DNA from: Draconibacterium orientale
GTDB taxonomy: Bacteria; Bacteroidota; Bacteroidia; Bacteroidales; Prolixibacteraceae
Direction: 5' to 3'
Assembly (NCBI GenBank): GCA_020726265.1
Contig: DYSZ01000014.1
Span: 1-41,359, forward strand
Length of the DNA stretch: 41,359 nucleotides
The notes under the pieces: generated by a model
Told to the model about the DNA's origin: nothing
Seen by the model: only the letters and a program-made list of their open reading frames with translations
The model's database searches: none
Translations under genes and position numbers: made by a program
In this document: in pieces, positions 1 to 8,617 of the stretch
How the letters are laid out: each line of letters begins with the position of its first letter
Numbering within the stretch: position 1 is the stretch's first letter

Positions 1-252
1 TGTTTCTGTATCGGCTACATCAGTGTCCCTCATTTTGCCATCTTCAGCCTGCATCTTCAACTGTCCCAATTTCTGGGACGTTTCATTTCCCTCCACTTTT
101 AGTTTAGTTTTCAAAGCATTCCAGTACTTTCTTGGTCTCGGGCTTTCAGTTAATATTTCAACTACGTCAATCACAGAGAAATACCAAATCTCTTTTACGG
201 AATCCCAGTGGGTTCTGACTTTTTTTTCTTCAAATAGTTTTATGTTGTTCAT
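1..252 (-). CDS. BRO-N family phage-antirepressor-like protein, N-terminal part (cut by the left edge)
   Basis: This gene is not in the ORF track because it runs off the window. Reading the minus strand from the ATG at 252 gives 84 open codons to base 1, starting MNNIKLFEEKKVRTHWD and containing YFSVIDVVEILTESPRPRKYW, then GQLKMQAEDGKMRDTDVADTE. I recognise this as the N-terminal BRO domain of the antirepressor-like proteins scattered in Bacteroidota genomes and phages, in which an N-terminal DNA-binding BRO-N domain is followed by a variable C-terminal half. The C-terminal half, which would show the subtype, lies outside the window. The plus-strand 108-aa ORF at 23-349 is its shadow. The next gene, comM, is on the same strand and ends upstream at 323. 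The cellular role of these proteins is not settled; in phages they act as antirepressors. Confidence 0.85.
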   Translation of the reverse strand, partial: MNNIKLFEEKKVRTHWDSVKEIWYFSVIDVVEILTESPRPRKYWNALKTKLKVEGNETSQKLGQLKMQAEDGKMRDTDVADTET

Positions 253-322
253 GGTTGGAAAATGTAAAAAATGGTTATTTAGTACTGGTTTATTGATTAT
301 GAGTTTACTCAGAATTCAATCT

Positions 323-1861
323 TCACGCTCCCCACGTTTCTCTGTCTAAACTCCTGTAATGAATGGCTTCTGAAAGATGATGCGGCTGTACATTTGCTTC
401 GCTTTCCAAATCGGCGATGGTGCGCGAAACTTTCAGAATACGGTCGTAAGCACGTGCCGAAAGCCCCAGTTTTTCCATGGCGGTTTTTATCAGCTCGTTG
501 CTGGTTTCGTCTAAAACCACGTGCTGTTTTATCAGTTTCGAGGTCATTTGTGCGTTGGCATACACGCCTTTGCAGTCGGCAAAACGCTCTTCCTGTATTT
601 TCCGTGCAGCCATAACCCGCTGGCGCACGGCTTCGCTATTCTCCGAGGCATCGAGCTCCGATAGTTTTTTAAACGGCACCGGCACCACTTCGAGATGAAT
701 ATCAATACGGTCGAGTAGGGGGCCGGAAATTTTGTTGAGGTATTTCTGTACGATGCCCGGACCACAAACGCAATCTTTGGTGGGGTGGTTGTAATACCCG
801 CAAGGGCAAGGGTTCATCGAGGCCACCAGCATAAAACTGGCCGGGTATTCCACCGAAAATTTCGCCCGCGAAATGGTAATCGTTCTGTCTTCAAGCGGCT
901 GGCGCATTACTTCCAAAACCGTTCTTTTAAATTCGGGAAGTTCGTCTAAAAACAAAACTCCGTTGTGGGCCAACGATATTTCGCCCGGTTGTGGGTAATT
1001 TCCTCCGCCGACCAAAGCGACATCAGAAATCGTGTGGTGCGGCGCCCTGAACGGCCGCTGCGTCATCAGCGAAGTTTCCTTGTCGATATTTCCCGAAACC
1101 GAATGGATTTTGGTGGTTTCGAGCGCTTCTTTCAGCGTGAAGGGAGGCAGGATTCCCGGTATTCGCTTGGCCAACATGGTTTTGCCAGCTCCGGGAGGAC
1201 CGACAAGAATAATATTGTGGCCTCCTGCTGCTGCAATTTCGAGTGCCCGTTTTACGTTTTCCTGGCCCTTTACATCGGCAAAGTCGATGGAGTTGTTACT
1301 TACTTGCGCGTAAAATTCGGCTCGGGTGTCGATTATGGTTTGCTCAAGCGTGTTTTCCCCATTCAAAAAGTCGATTACTTCGCGGATGTTTTCAGCGCCG
1401 TACACTTTTAGTTTGTCAACTACGGCAGCTTCGCGTACATTTTGTTTGGGCAGAATAAACCCTTCGAAACCTTCTTTCCGTGCGTTGATGGCGATGGGCA
1501 GTGCGCCTTTAATGGGTTGTAGGTTGCCGTCGAGACTGAGTTCGCCCATCAGAATATATTTGCTGAGCAGGTCGGTGTTGATTTGTTGCGATGCAGCAAG
1601 TACTCCGGCAGCCAGTGGCAGGTCGTAAGCTGAACCTTCTTTGCGGATATCGGCGGGTGCCATGTTAATAATGATTTTTTGTTTAGGCCACTTGTAGCCG
1701 TTCAGCCGCAAAGCCGATTCCATGCGTTGCTGACTTTCCTTTACGGCACTGTCGGGTAACCCGACCAGCATAAATTTAATTCCGGTGGTTACATCAACTT
1801 CACAGGTAATTGTGGTGGCGTCGATTCCAAAAACTGCGCTTCCGAAGGTTTTTACTAACAT
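323..1861 (-). CDS. comM: YifB/ComM family Mg-chelatase-like AAA+ ATPase
   Basis: This is a 512-aa protein of full family length. An N-terminal Lon-like/ChlI domain (about residues 1-165) is followed by a Mg-chelatase-type AAA+ domain with Walker A GPPGAGKT (221-228) and Walker B GVLFLDELPEF (about 301-311). A cysteine cluster, PCPCGYYNHPTKDCVCGPG (about 351-369), is typical of the family and may bind metal. ComM is known as a hexameric branch-migration helicase that helps integrate incoming DNA during natural transformation; many non-competent bacteria also carry it. The ATG at 1861 fits the conserved MLVKTFGSAVFGID start. It lies alone between the BRO gene and the DUF4143 ATPase. No promoter with both boxes was found upstream. 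Confidence 0.95.
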   Translation of the reverse strand: MLVKTFGSAVFGIDATTITCEVDVTTGIKFMLVGLPDSAVKESQQRMESALRLNGYKWPKQKIIINMAPADIRKEGSAYDLPLAAGVLAASQQINTDLLSKYILMGELSLDGNLQPIKGALPIAINARKEGFEGFILPKQNVREAAVVDKLKVYGAENIREVIDFLNGENTLEQTIIDTRAEFYAQVSNNSIDFADVKGQENVKRALEIAAAGGHNIILVGPPGAGKTMLAKRIPGILPPFTLKEALETTKIHSVSGNIDKETSLMTQRPFRAPHHTISDVALVGGGNYPQPGEISLAHNGVLFLDELPEFKRTVLEVMRQPLEDRTITISRAKFSVEYPASFMLVASMNPCPCGYYNHPTKDCVCGPGIVQKYLNKISGPLLDRIDIHLEVVPVPFKKLSELDASENSEAVRQRVMAARKIQEERFADCKGVYANAQMTSKLIKQHVVLDETSNELIKTAMEKLGLSARAYDRILKVSRTIADLESEANVQPHHLSEAIHYRSLDRETWGA

Positions 1862-2001
1862 TTTTGAACGGGTTTTTATTTAGTTAAGCGCTTAAAATTA
1901 GGGAATTAAAGTGAGAAGTAAAAACGAAATTTTCGGTGATATAAATTGCTGATTTCTGCTTCGTTTAAATATTGTTTTGCGTACATCATCAGGGTTTAAT
2001 C

Positions 2002-2056
2002 GATGAATTCGCGCGAATTCATCAATTACGTTCGACAAATTCGCGCGAATATGTCG
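2002..2056. repeat. Two adjacent palindromes with the same ATTCGCGCGAAT core
   Basis: Bases 2002-2023 form a perfect 22-nt palindrome, and 2033-2056 form a 24-nt palindrome with one mismatched pair. Both share the 12-nt core ATTCGCGCGAAT. Their centres are 32 nt apart, about three helical turns. They lie in the gap between the stop of the DUF4143 ATPase and the start of comM, so they could be a REP-like element, a paired protein-binding site, or structure in the 3' end of the ATPase transcript. The minus-strand ORF at 1898-2158 runs through them but has no recognisable similarity. Confidence 0.8.
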
Positions 2057-2136
2057 GGTGCAGTTATTAATTTCCTGATTTGGGAATAGCTGAATTACCA
2101 GAATTTTGTGTGTGGCTAACAGAAAATTGTATGCTT

Positions 2137-3294
2137 TTATTTTCCGAAATCTCTCCATGATACCACCGCTCCCGCGCTTCGCGACTGATTTTCGTTACCG
2201 CCATATACAAGCATTTTAACCAGGTTTTGTTGTTCCGAAATTTTTTCCCACCAAGCGAGTGTTTCAAACATGTCGGGCATCACTGTCAGCCCGGCTTTCA
2301 TTTCTGCCAGCCGTGTAACTTGTCCGTCCTGAATCAGGAGGTCGATTTCGTGGCCTGCCGAGTCGCGCCAGAACCAGATATCTTCGAACCTGTTTTCATG
2401 GTTAATTCTTTTCAGATATTCTGCAACCATCATGTTTTCAAACAAGTTCCCTTTTATAGGATGAGCAAGCAACTGGTCGGGTGAACTGATTTTTAACAGA
2501 TGACATAATAACCCGGTATCGTAAAAATAAATCTTCGGGGTTTTAACAATCCGTTTGTTAAAATTCCGATGAAAAGGGTGCAATTGAAAAACAATGTAAC
2601 TTGTTTCGAGTACCGACAGCCATGATTTTGCTGTTGGCTGAGAAATACCACATTCATTGGCCAGCGAGTTCAGGTTCAGCAACTGACCTGCCCTGGCTGC
2701 ACACAATCCCAGAAAATTCTGAAAAAGCCGTGTGTCTTTTATTGCTACCAATTCGCTTATATCACGTTGAATATATGTTTGAACATAGTTTGAATAAAAA
2801 ACACGAGATGGAATTTCACGATCGTAAATTGCCGGATAAAACCCCCTGACAATCATTTCAAGGTAATTGTCTGCCAGCAATCCGGCTGTGTTTAATTCCT
2901 GGGAATCGAACGGAAAAAGTCTGAAAACCGCCACACGACCGGCGAGGCTTTGTGTGATGCTTTGCATCAGGTGGAAATTCTGCGACCCCGAAAGTATGTA
3001 ACGGCCCATTACCGGGGCTTCATCAACGCGGGTTTGTATATAGGAAAACAACGCCGGAACACGCTGAACTTCGTCAAAAATCACCTTTTCAGAATAGCGT
3101 GCAAGAAAACCATTCGGGTCTGTTTCGGCAAAACTCCGGGTATCCGGATTTTCGAGACTCACATATTCGTAATCGGAAAATAGTGTTTTAAGCAGGGTGG
3201 TTTTCCCCGATTGCCGTGGACCGGTAAGAGCAATTACAGGATACTTTGATCTGTACAAACGAATGGCTTTTTCTAAAACTCTTTTAATTATCAT
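2137..3294 (-). CDS. AAA_14/DUF4143 family ATP-binding protein
   Basis: The 385-aa protein has the usual length and architecture of this large accessory family. An N-terminal AAA domain carries Walker A GPRQSGKT (25-32), a Walker B-like VIFDEVQRVP and a sensor-like GSQNFHLM. The C-terminal DUF4143 domain contains a winged-helix-like part (NECGISQPTAKSWLSVLE) and a nuclease-fold-like end with FWRDSAGHEIDLLI. The exact function is unknown; these genes are numerous, strain-variable and often mobile. The ATG at 3294 follows a good promoter and a 22-bp tandem repeat (see those entries), which suggests autoregulation, but that is inference. The gene stands alone, with palindromes just after its stop. 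Confidence 0.9.
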   Translation of the reverse strand: MIIKRVLEKAIRLYRSKYPVIALTGPRQSGKTTLLKTLFSDYEYVSLENPDTRSFAETDPNGFLARYSEKVIFDEVQRVPALFSYIQTRVDEAPVMGRYILSGSQNFHLMQSITQSLAGRVAVFRLFPFDSQELNTAGLLADNYLEMIVRGFYPAIYDREIPSRVFYSNYVQTYIQRDISELVAIKDTRLFQNFLGLCAARAGQLLNLNSLANECGISQPTAKSWLSVLETSYIVFQLHPFHRNFNKRIVKTPKIYFYDTGLLCHLLKISSPDQLLAHPIKGNLFENMMVAEYLKRINHENRFEDIWFWRDSAGHEIDLLIQDGQVTRLAEMKAGLTVMPDMFETLAWWEKISEQQNLVKMLVYGGNENQSRSAGAVVSWRDFGK

Positions 3295-3314
3295 AAATAG
3301 CTATAAAACAGCAA

Positions 3315-3344
3315 CAAATATAAGATTAATTTTGTAATTGCAAA
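3315..3344 (-). promoter_or_regulatory. Promoter of the DUF4143 ATPase gene
   Basis: On the minus strand TATATTTG (3315-3322) matches the Bacteroidota -7 consensus TAnnTTTG. A TTTG -33 box (3341-3344) lies 18 bases upstream. The -33 box falls inside the first, most divergent unit of the 22-bp repeat array, and the start codon is 20 bases after the -7 box. Confidence rests on the consensus match only. Confidence 0.65.
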
Positions 3345-3437
3345 GCATCAACTTTGAAATTGCACGACTTAAACTTTGAAATTACATGAGTTCAACTTTG
3401 AAATCACACGATATTAACTTTGAAATTACATAAAAAT
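3328..3437. repeat. Tandem 22-bp repeat, five units, over the ATPase promoter
   Basis: Four clear units begin at 3350, 3372, 3394 and 3416, each starting AACTTTGAAAT and followed by a more variable half (for example TACATGAGTTC, CACACGATATT). A diverged fifth unit, AATTTTGTAATTGCAAAG, occupies 3328-3349. The period is exactly 22 nt, about two helical turns, so the units lie on one face of the DNA. The array runs from the promoter away from the gene. There is no cas gene and no unique-spacer structure, so it is not a CRISPR array. Confidence 0.9.
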
Positions 3438-3473
3438 TAAGGGAACTATCTTAAACAGAATAAGGATGGTTTT

Positions 3474-4427
3474 TTAGTAAAGTTTTTTCCGTTTTACCAG
3501 AAATGAAAGTAAAACTTCTTTGAAATCTTTGTTGATGTCTGCTTCGGCGAGGTCGATCTGATATTGTCCGCATTTTACTTTCAGGTCGCCGAAATAGGAA
3601 TTTACAGTTGAAATGTACTGGTTTTTGATTTCCCACGGGTTGAATTTTACCGACTGGCCTGTTTCCAGATCGACAAATTTGTGGGGCCGGTTACTGAATT
3701 TAAACTCGCGTTCGAGCGAGTGGTCGGTAACGTGAAAAAGGATGACTTCGTGTTTGTTGTAACGCAAATGCTGGAGTGCCGAAAAAAGTTCGTCGTTTTT
3801 TTCATTGTCGAGCATATCGCTGAAAATGATTACCAGCGAGCGTTTGTGTATGTTTTCGGCAATTTCGTGTAAAACAGCCGTGGTGTTTGTACTTTTTCGC
3901 AGATGGGCATTTTCGGGCTGAATCAGTTCTGTGAGTTTGCCGTACATCAGCTCTGCATTCACCGACGAAATGCGGGGTGTTGTGTGAAATTCAATAGCAT
4001 CCGAAAAAAGTGTCAGCCCAACTGCATCGCGCTGTGTACGCATTAAATAAATCAGTGCGGCAGCTGTGTAAACCGAAAATGCAAGTTTGTTGTGCAGGTG
4101 TTTTTCGCCTTTCGAATACGGGAAAAGCATCGATGATGAGGTATCGATAACAATCTGGCAACGCAGGTTGGTTTCTTCCTCATATTGTTTTACAAACAGT
4201 TTATCAGTGCGGGCAAACAATTTCCAGTCGATGTGTTTTGTCGATTCGCCCTGGTTGTAAAGCCTGTGTTCGGCAAATTCAACCGAAAAGCCATGAAACG
4301 GACTGCGGTGAAGCCCTGTTATAAAGCCTTCAACCACTTCACGCGCAATCAGTCCAAGGTTATCGAACTGGTGAAACTGTTCTATGTCGAATAAATTTTT
4401 CAAGGAAGAATAAAATGAAACTGTCAT
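3474..4427 (-). CDS. DUF58 domain protein (vWA-like)
   Basis: The conserved DUF58 core is clear: GLHRSPFHGFSVEFAEHRLY, HIDWKLFARTDKLFVKQYEEE, and the MIDAS-like IDTSSSM that starts a von Willebrand A-type fold. Family members usually lie beside MoxR ATPases and BatA/BatB-type membrane proteins and are thought to help assemble or regulate envelope complexes; here no MoxR gene is nearby, so this copy is solitary. The ORF track starts at 4466, but codons before 4427 are inside a palindromic repeat, so I choose the ATG at 4427 (MTVSFYSSLKNLFD, 317 aa). That ATG is itself the outermost part of the repeat. Family members normally begin a little before the EVVEGFITGL segment, so this start is plausible. 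It is probably soluble and cytoplasmic, as no membrane segment is seen. Confidence 0.9.
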   Translation of the reverse strand: MTVSFYSSLKNLFDIEQFHQFDNLGLIAREVVEGFITGLHRSPFHGFSVEFAEHRLYNQGESTKHIDWKLFARTDKLFVKQYEEETNLRCQIVIDTSSSMLFPYSKGEKHLHNKLAFSVYTAAALIYLMRTQRDAVGLTLFSDAIEFHTTPRISSVNAELMYGKLTELIQPENAHLRKSTNTTAVLHEIAENIHKRSLVIIFSDMLDNEKNDELFSALQHLRYNKHEVILFHVTDHSLEREFKFSNRPHKFVDLETGQSVKFNPWEIKNQYISTVNSYFGDLKVKCGQYQIDLAEADINKDFKEVLLSFLVKRKKLY

Positions 4428-4500
4428 TTCGACGAAGCATGCGGAGAAATCTTTCTTATTGAACAAAGATTTCTCATTCGTTCCTCATTCGAAATGACAG
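4421..4500. repeat. 80-nt inverted-repeat element (palindromic, MITE-like)
   Basis: The ends are inverted copies: CTGTCATTTCGA at 4421 and TCGAAATGACAG at 4489-4500. Inside, AGAAATCTTT pairs with AAAGATTTCT around a short loop, giving a long interrupted hairpin. I recognise the terminal sequence as a dispersed intergenic repeat found widely in Bacteroidota. It sits between trxA and the DUF58 gene; one terminus supplies the likely start codon of the DUF58 gene. It could also act as a transcription terminator or mRNA-stability hairpin after dnaE-trxA. Confidence 0.85.
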
Positions 4501-4515
4501 CTATTGGGAAATTTT

Positions 4516-4833
4516 TTAAAGCAGTGCATTCATTTTTTGCACAAAAACCTGTTTTGGAGCGGCACCTACCTGTTTGTCGGCTATCTCGCCGTTTTTTACA
4601 AACAAAACAGTTGGAATATTGCGGATTCCGTATTTCATCGCAATATTCGGGTTTGAGTCAACATCCACTTTGCCGATAACAGCTTTGCCACTGTATTCAG
4701 TATGCATTTCTTCAACTATTGGAGCAATCATCCGGCACGGGCCGCACCAGATTGCCCAAAAATCGATCATCACAGGTTTGTCTGATTTTAATACCAATTC
4801 TTCAAAATTGGTGTCTGTAATTTCTAAAGCCAT
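4516..4833 (-). CDS. trxA: Thioredoxin
   Basis: This is a single thioredoxin-fold domain with the catalytic WCGPC motif in MIDFWAIWCGPCRMIAP and the cis-proline loop GIRNIPTVLFVKNG. It reduces protein disulfides in the cytoplasm. No signal peptide is present. The ORF track begins at 4869, but the usual family length and N-terminus (MALEITDTNFEELV) point to the internal ATG at 4833, giving 105 aa. It lies 38 bases after the dnaE stop on the same strand, so it is probably transcribed with dnaE. Confidence 0.93.
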   Translation of the reverse strand: MALEITDTNFEELVLKSDKPVMIDFWAIWCGPCRMIAPIVEEMHTEYSGKAVIGKVDVDSNPNIAMKYGIRNIPTVLFVKNGEIADKQVGAAPKQVFVQKMNALL

Positions 4834-4871
4834 AATTCTATTTTTTGATGTTATTATTTTTTCATTCAAAA

Positions 4872-7800
4872 CTAATTAATTCTGAATGACAGATTCAGCT
4901 CATTTTTTAAGAAATTCAACATTTCGTCGGTCAGTTCAATCTTCGCAGTGCGCGAGAACATCTGTATGTTCATGTTACTTTCCGGGTCGAAGATGTTAAA
5001 TTTCAACAATACTTTTCCTTTATTGTTCAGGGAAACTTTCTCTAATTGCTCAATCAACGCGGTTGTTACCTGTAACACAGGCATGTTCAGCGTAATGCTT
5101 TTTACATAGTTTTTTCTTACTTCCGAAAGAAGTTCGATGTTGTTGATTCTGAATTCCATTTGTTCGCCCCTGTAACTTTTTTGAACATTTCCCCTGACCA
5201 TGATAAAAAGACCAGTTTTGGAAAACCTCGAAAAGTTGACATAGTCCTGACCAAAAAACATAAACTCTTTTGAGTCGGTATAGTCGGTTAGCGTCAGCGA
5301 ACTGAAAGGTTTCCCGGTTTTGCCAATTCCTTCGCGGGCGGCGGTAACCATGCCGCCAAACGTAAGGTCTTTGTTTTTTAATTTATCGATGTCGTTATTC
5401 AGGTCTTTTAGAAAAACATCGCGCGAGCAGAAACTTTCAAGTTCAAGCCGGTAATCATCGAGCGGATGGGCAGTGAGGTAAATTCCGATGAGGCTTTTTT
5501 CTTTTTCGAGCAGCACCAGTTTGGGCCACTCTTCAACCTGAGGAATGTCGGGCTTTTTAATGGCCTGGCTTTTAGCCAGGGCTCCAAAAAGACTTTGTTG
5601 AGCGCTCTGGGAATCTAATTGTACACGGTTGCCATATTTAATCAGCTTTTCGATAAAAGAGGTAGGATCGTTGGCATCGTCGCCCGAAAAAAGGCTGCTA
5701 CGTTTGATTCGGTCAAGGTTATCGAAAGCTCCGGCAATGGCAAGCGCTTCTAAGTTTTTTTTGTTTACAGTCTGCAGATTTACATTTTCAACAAACTCGA
5801 AAATGGTTTTAAACTCACCATGTTTTGTGCGTGCAGTGATAATATCCTGTGCGGCTCCTGCACCCACGCCTTTTATGGCGCCCATCCCGAAACGGATATT
5901 GCCATTTTTGTTTGCGGTGAATTTGATGAAACTTTCGTTCACATCGGGGCCTAAAACATTCAGATTCATGCGTTGGCACTCGGTCATCAGTTTTGTGATG
6001 TCGGTGATGTTACTCAGGTTGCGGCTTAAGTTGGCAGCCATAAATTCGCCCGGGTAGTGCGCTTTCAGGTAGCCGGTTTGATAGGCAATGTAAGCGTAGC
6101 AAACCGAATGCGATTTGTTAAAGGCGTATGATGCAAAGGCTTCCCAGTCTTCCCATATTTTGTCGATAAGTTCGTCCTGCTTTTTCCCTTTCAGGTTGCA
6201 TTCGTCAACAAACCTGAAGTTGGCTTTGCATCCTTCGTGGAATTTTACTTTCAGTTTGTTCATCACTTCAATCTGTTTTTTACCCATCGCTTTCCTGAGG
6301 TTGTCTGAATCGCCGCGGGTAAAATTGGCCAATAGTCGCGAAAGTAGCATAACCTGTTCCTGATAAACAGTGATTCCGTAGGTTTCGCTCAGGTGCTCTT
6401 CCATCATTGGCAGGTCATAGTCCACCTTTAGCCGGCCATGTTTGCGACCAATAAAATCGGGGATATACTTCATGGGGCCCGGACGATAAAGCGCATTCAT
6501 AGCCACTAAGTCTTCAAACCGATTGGGTTTCAGGTCGCGCAGGTGCTTTTTCATGCCATCCGATTCAAACTGGAAAATGGCAGTAGTTTCGCCATGGCTG
6601 AAAAGCTCGAAGGTTTTAGGGTCGTCGAGCGAAATTTTGTCGATATCGATTTCAATGCCTTTTGAAAGTTTGATGTTTTCGAGGGCTTCTTTTATAATCG
6701 ATAAAGTTTTGAGCCCAAGGAAGTCCATTTTTAGTAGTCCGATTTCTTCAACAAACCGTCCGTCGTATTGGGTTGTGAGGAGTTTTTCCTCATCCTTGGT
6801 TGGCATCAGCGGGATGTGTTCGTCTAACGGGTCGCGGCTGATAAGGATTCCGCAGGCATGAACACCCGATTGCCTTACTGAACCTTCCAAAGTCTCGGCA
6901 AATTTGAGTGTTTTGGCTATCAATGGATTATTCGACTTTGTTTCCTGTTTTAGCTCCGGACTTTCTTTAAACGCGGTTTCGAATGTCATTTTCGGGGTGT
7001 CAGGAACAAGTTTGGCTAATCTGTCGGCTTCGGGGAGTGGAAGTTTTAATACGCGTGCCACATCGCGAATAGCTAATTTTGTGGCCATCGTTCCGAATGT
7101 GCAAATATGGGCTACCTTGTCGCTGCCGTATTTGTTGGTTACGTAATCGAGCACCAATTGGCGACCATCATCATCAAAATCGATGTCCACATCGGGTAAC
7201 GAAATACGGTCGGGATTCAGAAATCTTTCGAAAAGCAGGTTGTACCTGATTGGGTCGATGTTGGTAATACCCGTGCAATAAGCAACAGCCGAACCAGCAG
7301 CCGAACCACGACCAGGACCAACAATCACGCCCATTTCCCGGGCTTTGTTGATGAAATCCTGGGTAATTAGGAAATATCCCGGATACCCCATTTTTTTAAT
7401 TACATCAAGCTCGAAATCAAGCCTTGCAGCAACATCTTCCGGCACCGGGTCGCCATATCTTTGTTTTGCACCCACAAAGGTGAGGTATTTTAAATAGTCA
7501 GATTCAAAAGCAACGCGCAATACATTTTTATACCCACCGAGCCGTTTGTAAGCATCGTCACCAAAATCCTCAACTAAATCAGCATCCGAGAATTTCTTCT
7601 GGAAATCTTCTTCAGTACCAAAATCTTCAGGAATTGGGAAAATGGGCATGATTGGAGCCGAGTTCAACTCAAAATTTTCAATTTTCTCCACAATTTCTGC
7701 CGTGTTTTGTATCGCTTCAGGAATGTCGGAAAACAATTCGTTCATTTCCTGTTGTGTTTTAAACCACTCCTGTTTGGTGTATCGCATCCGGGTTGGGTCG

Positions 7801-8519
7801 TCAATATCTTTGCCTGTGTTGAGGCAAATCAACAGGTCGTGGGCATCGGCATCTTCGGCATTGGTAAAATGTACGTCGTTGGTGGCAATGATTTTAATTC
7901 CCAGTTTTTTGGCTAACAGCAGAATCAGCTTGTTTACCAGAACCTGTTTGTCGTAAACATCTTCGCGCTGTTGTGCCAGCTCCGACGGATGACGCATCAA
8001 TTCAAGATAGTAATCAGCACCAAAAACCCGCTTGTACCAGAGTATGGCTTCTTCAGCATCTTTCAAATGGTTGTTCATCAGCAATGAAGGGATTTCTCCA
8101 CCCAGACACGAAGACGAGGCAATCAACCCTTCGCTGTATTTTTCGAGCAGGGCTTTATCAATCCGAGGTTTGTAATAAAATCCTTCGTTGTTGGCAATCG
8201 AAATTAGTTTTACCAGGTTTTTGTACCCTGTTTTGTTTTTTGCCAGCAAAATCAGGTGATAGCCAGAGCGGTCAACTTTGTCTTTTTTATCGTGAATTGT
8301 TCGTTCTGCCACATAGGTTTCGCAACCTAAAATGGGTTTAATCCCTGCTTTTTTGCAGGCAGAATGAAACTCCTTGATGCCAAACATGGTTCCGTGGTCG
8401 GTTAGGGCAAGCGCACCCATCCCGTCTTTTTTTGCTTTATTCACCAATGCCGAAACGCTGGCGGCGCCATCGAGTATTGAATATTGAGAGTGTACATGTA
8501 AGTGTGTAAACGGAACCAT
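4872..8519 (-). CDS. dnaE: DNA polymerase III subunit alpha
   Basis: This 1215-aa protein is the replicative polymerase catalytic subunit. The N-terminal PHP domain starts with HLHVHSQYSILDG (6-18). The C-family polymerase active site shows GPGRGSAAGS (401-410) and the aspartate motif PDVDIDFDD (442-450). Next come the palm/fingers (for example LYRPGPMKYIPDFI), the helix-hairpin-helix segment near GIGAVKGVG-like FGMGAIKGVGAG, and a C-terminal OB-fold region (FGGMVTAAREG onward). The length and motif set are those of DnaE1 rather than PolC or DnaE2. The ATG at 8519 gives the conserved MVPFTHLHVHSQYS start. trxA follows downstream in the same direction. Confidence 0.97.
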   Translation of the reverse strand: MVPFTHLHVHSQYSILDGAASVSALVNKAKKDGMGALALTDHGTMFGIKEFHSACKKAGIKPILGCETYVAERTIHDKKDKVDRSGYHLILLAKNKTGYKNLVKLISIANNEGFYYKPRIDKALLEKYSEGLIASSSCLGGEIPSLLMNNHLKDAEEAILWYKRVFGADYYLELMRHPSELAQQREDVYDKQVLVNKLILLLAKKLGIKIIATNDVHFTNAEDADAHDLLICLNTGKDIDDPTRMRYTKQEWFKTQQEMNELFSDIPEAIQNTAEIVEKIENFELNSAPIMPIFPIPEDFGTEEDFQKKFSDADLVEDFGDDAYKRLGGYKNVLRVAFESDYLKYLTFVGAKQRYGDPVPEDVAARLDFELDVIKKMGYPGYFLITQDFINKAREMGVIVGPGRGSAAGSAVAYCTGITNIDPIRYNLLFERFLNPDRISLPDVDIDFDDDGRQLVLDYVTNKYGSDKVAHICTFGTMATKLAIRDVARVLKLPLPEADRLAKLVPDTPKMTFETAFKESPELKQETKSNNPLIAKTLKFAETLEGSVRQSGVHACGILISRDPLDEHIPLMPTKDEEKLLTTQYDGRFVEEIGLLKMDFLGLKTLSIIKEALENIKLSKGIEIDIDKISLDDPKTFELFSHGETTAIFQFESDGMKKHLRDLKPNRFEDLVAMNALYRPGPMKYIPDFIGRKHGRLKVDYDLPMMEEHLSETYGITVYQEQVMLLSRLLANFTRGDSDNLRKAMGKKQIEVMNKLKVKFHEGCKANFRFVDECNLKGKKQDELIDKIWEDWEAFASYAFNKSHSVCYAYIAYQTGYLKAHYPGEFMAANLSRNLSNITDITKLMTECQRMNLNVLGPDVNESFIKFTANKNGNIRFGMGAIKGVGAGAAQDIITARTKHGEFKTIFEFVENVNLQTVNKKNLEALAIAGAFDNLDRIKRSSLFSGDDANDPTSFIEKLIKYGNRVQLDSQSAQQSLFGALAKSQAIKKPDIPQVEEWPKLVLLEKEKSLIGIYLTAHPLDDYRLELESFCSRDVFLKDLNNDIDKLKNKDLTFGGMVTAAREGIGKTGKPFSSLTLTDYTDSKEFMFFGQDYVNFSRFSKTGLFIMVRGNVQKSYRGEQMEFRINNIELLSEVRKNYVKSITLNMPVLQVTTALIEQLEKVSLNNKGKVLLKFNIFDPESNMNIQMFSRTAKIELTDEMLNFLKNELNLSFRIN

Positions 8520-8617
8520 GACGTTAAAGCTTTTTTGAATTTCGAGCTATAAAATTACGGTTTTTACAGTGGTGCTTCGGGCAATGTTAATAAAAATATG
8601 GAGAATAAAATACCAAC

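Noticed and set aside
23-349. Plus-strand 108-aa ORF at the left edge
   Set aside because: It is the antisense shadow of the BRO-N gene, which has clear similarity on the minus strand.
1898-2158. Minus-strand 86-aa ORF after the DUF4143 ATPase
   Set aside because: It starts inside the ATPase end and runs through the palindromes; no similarity or start signal supports it.
3328-3437. Possible CRISPR array
   Set aside because: The period is 22 bases with no separate unique spacers, and there are no cas genes in the window.
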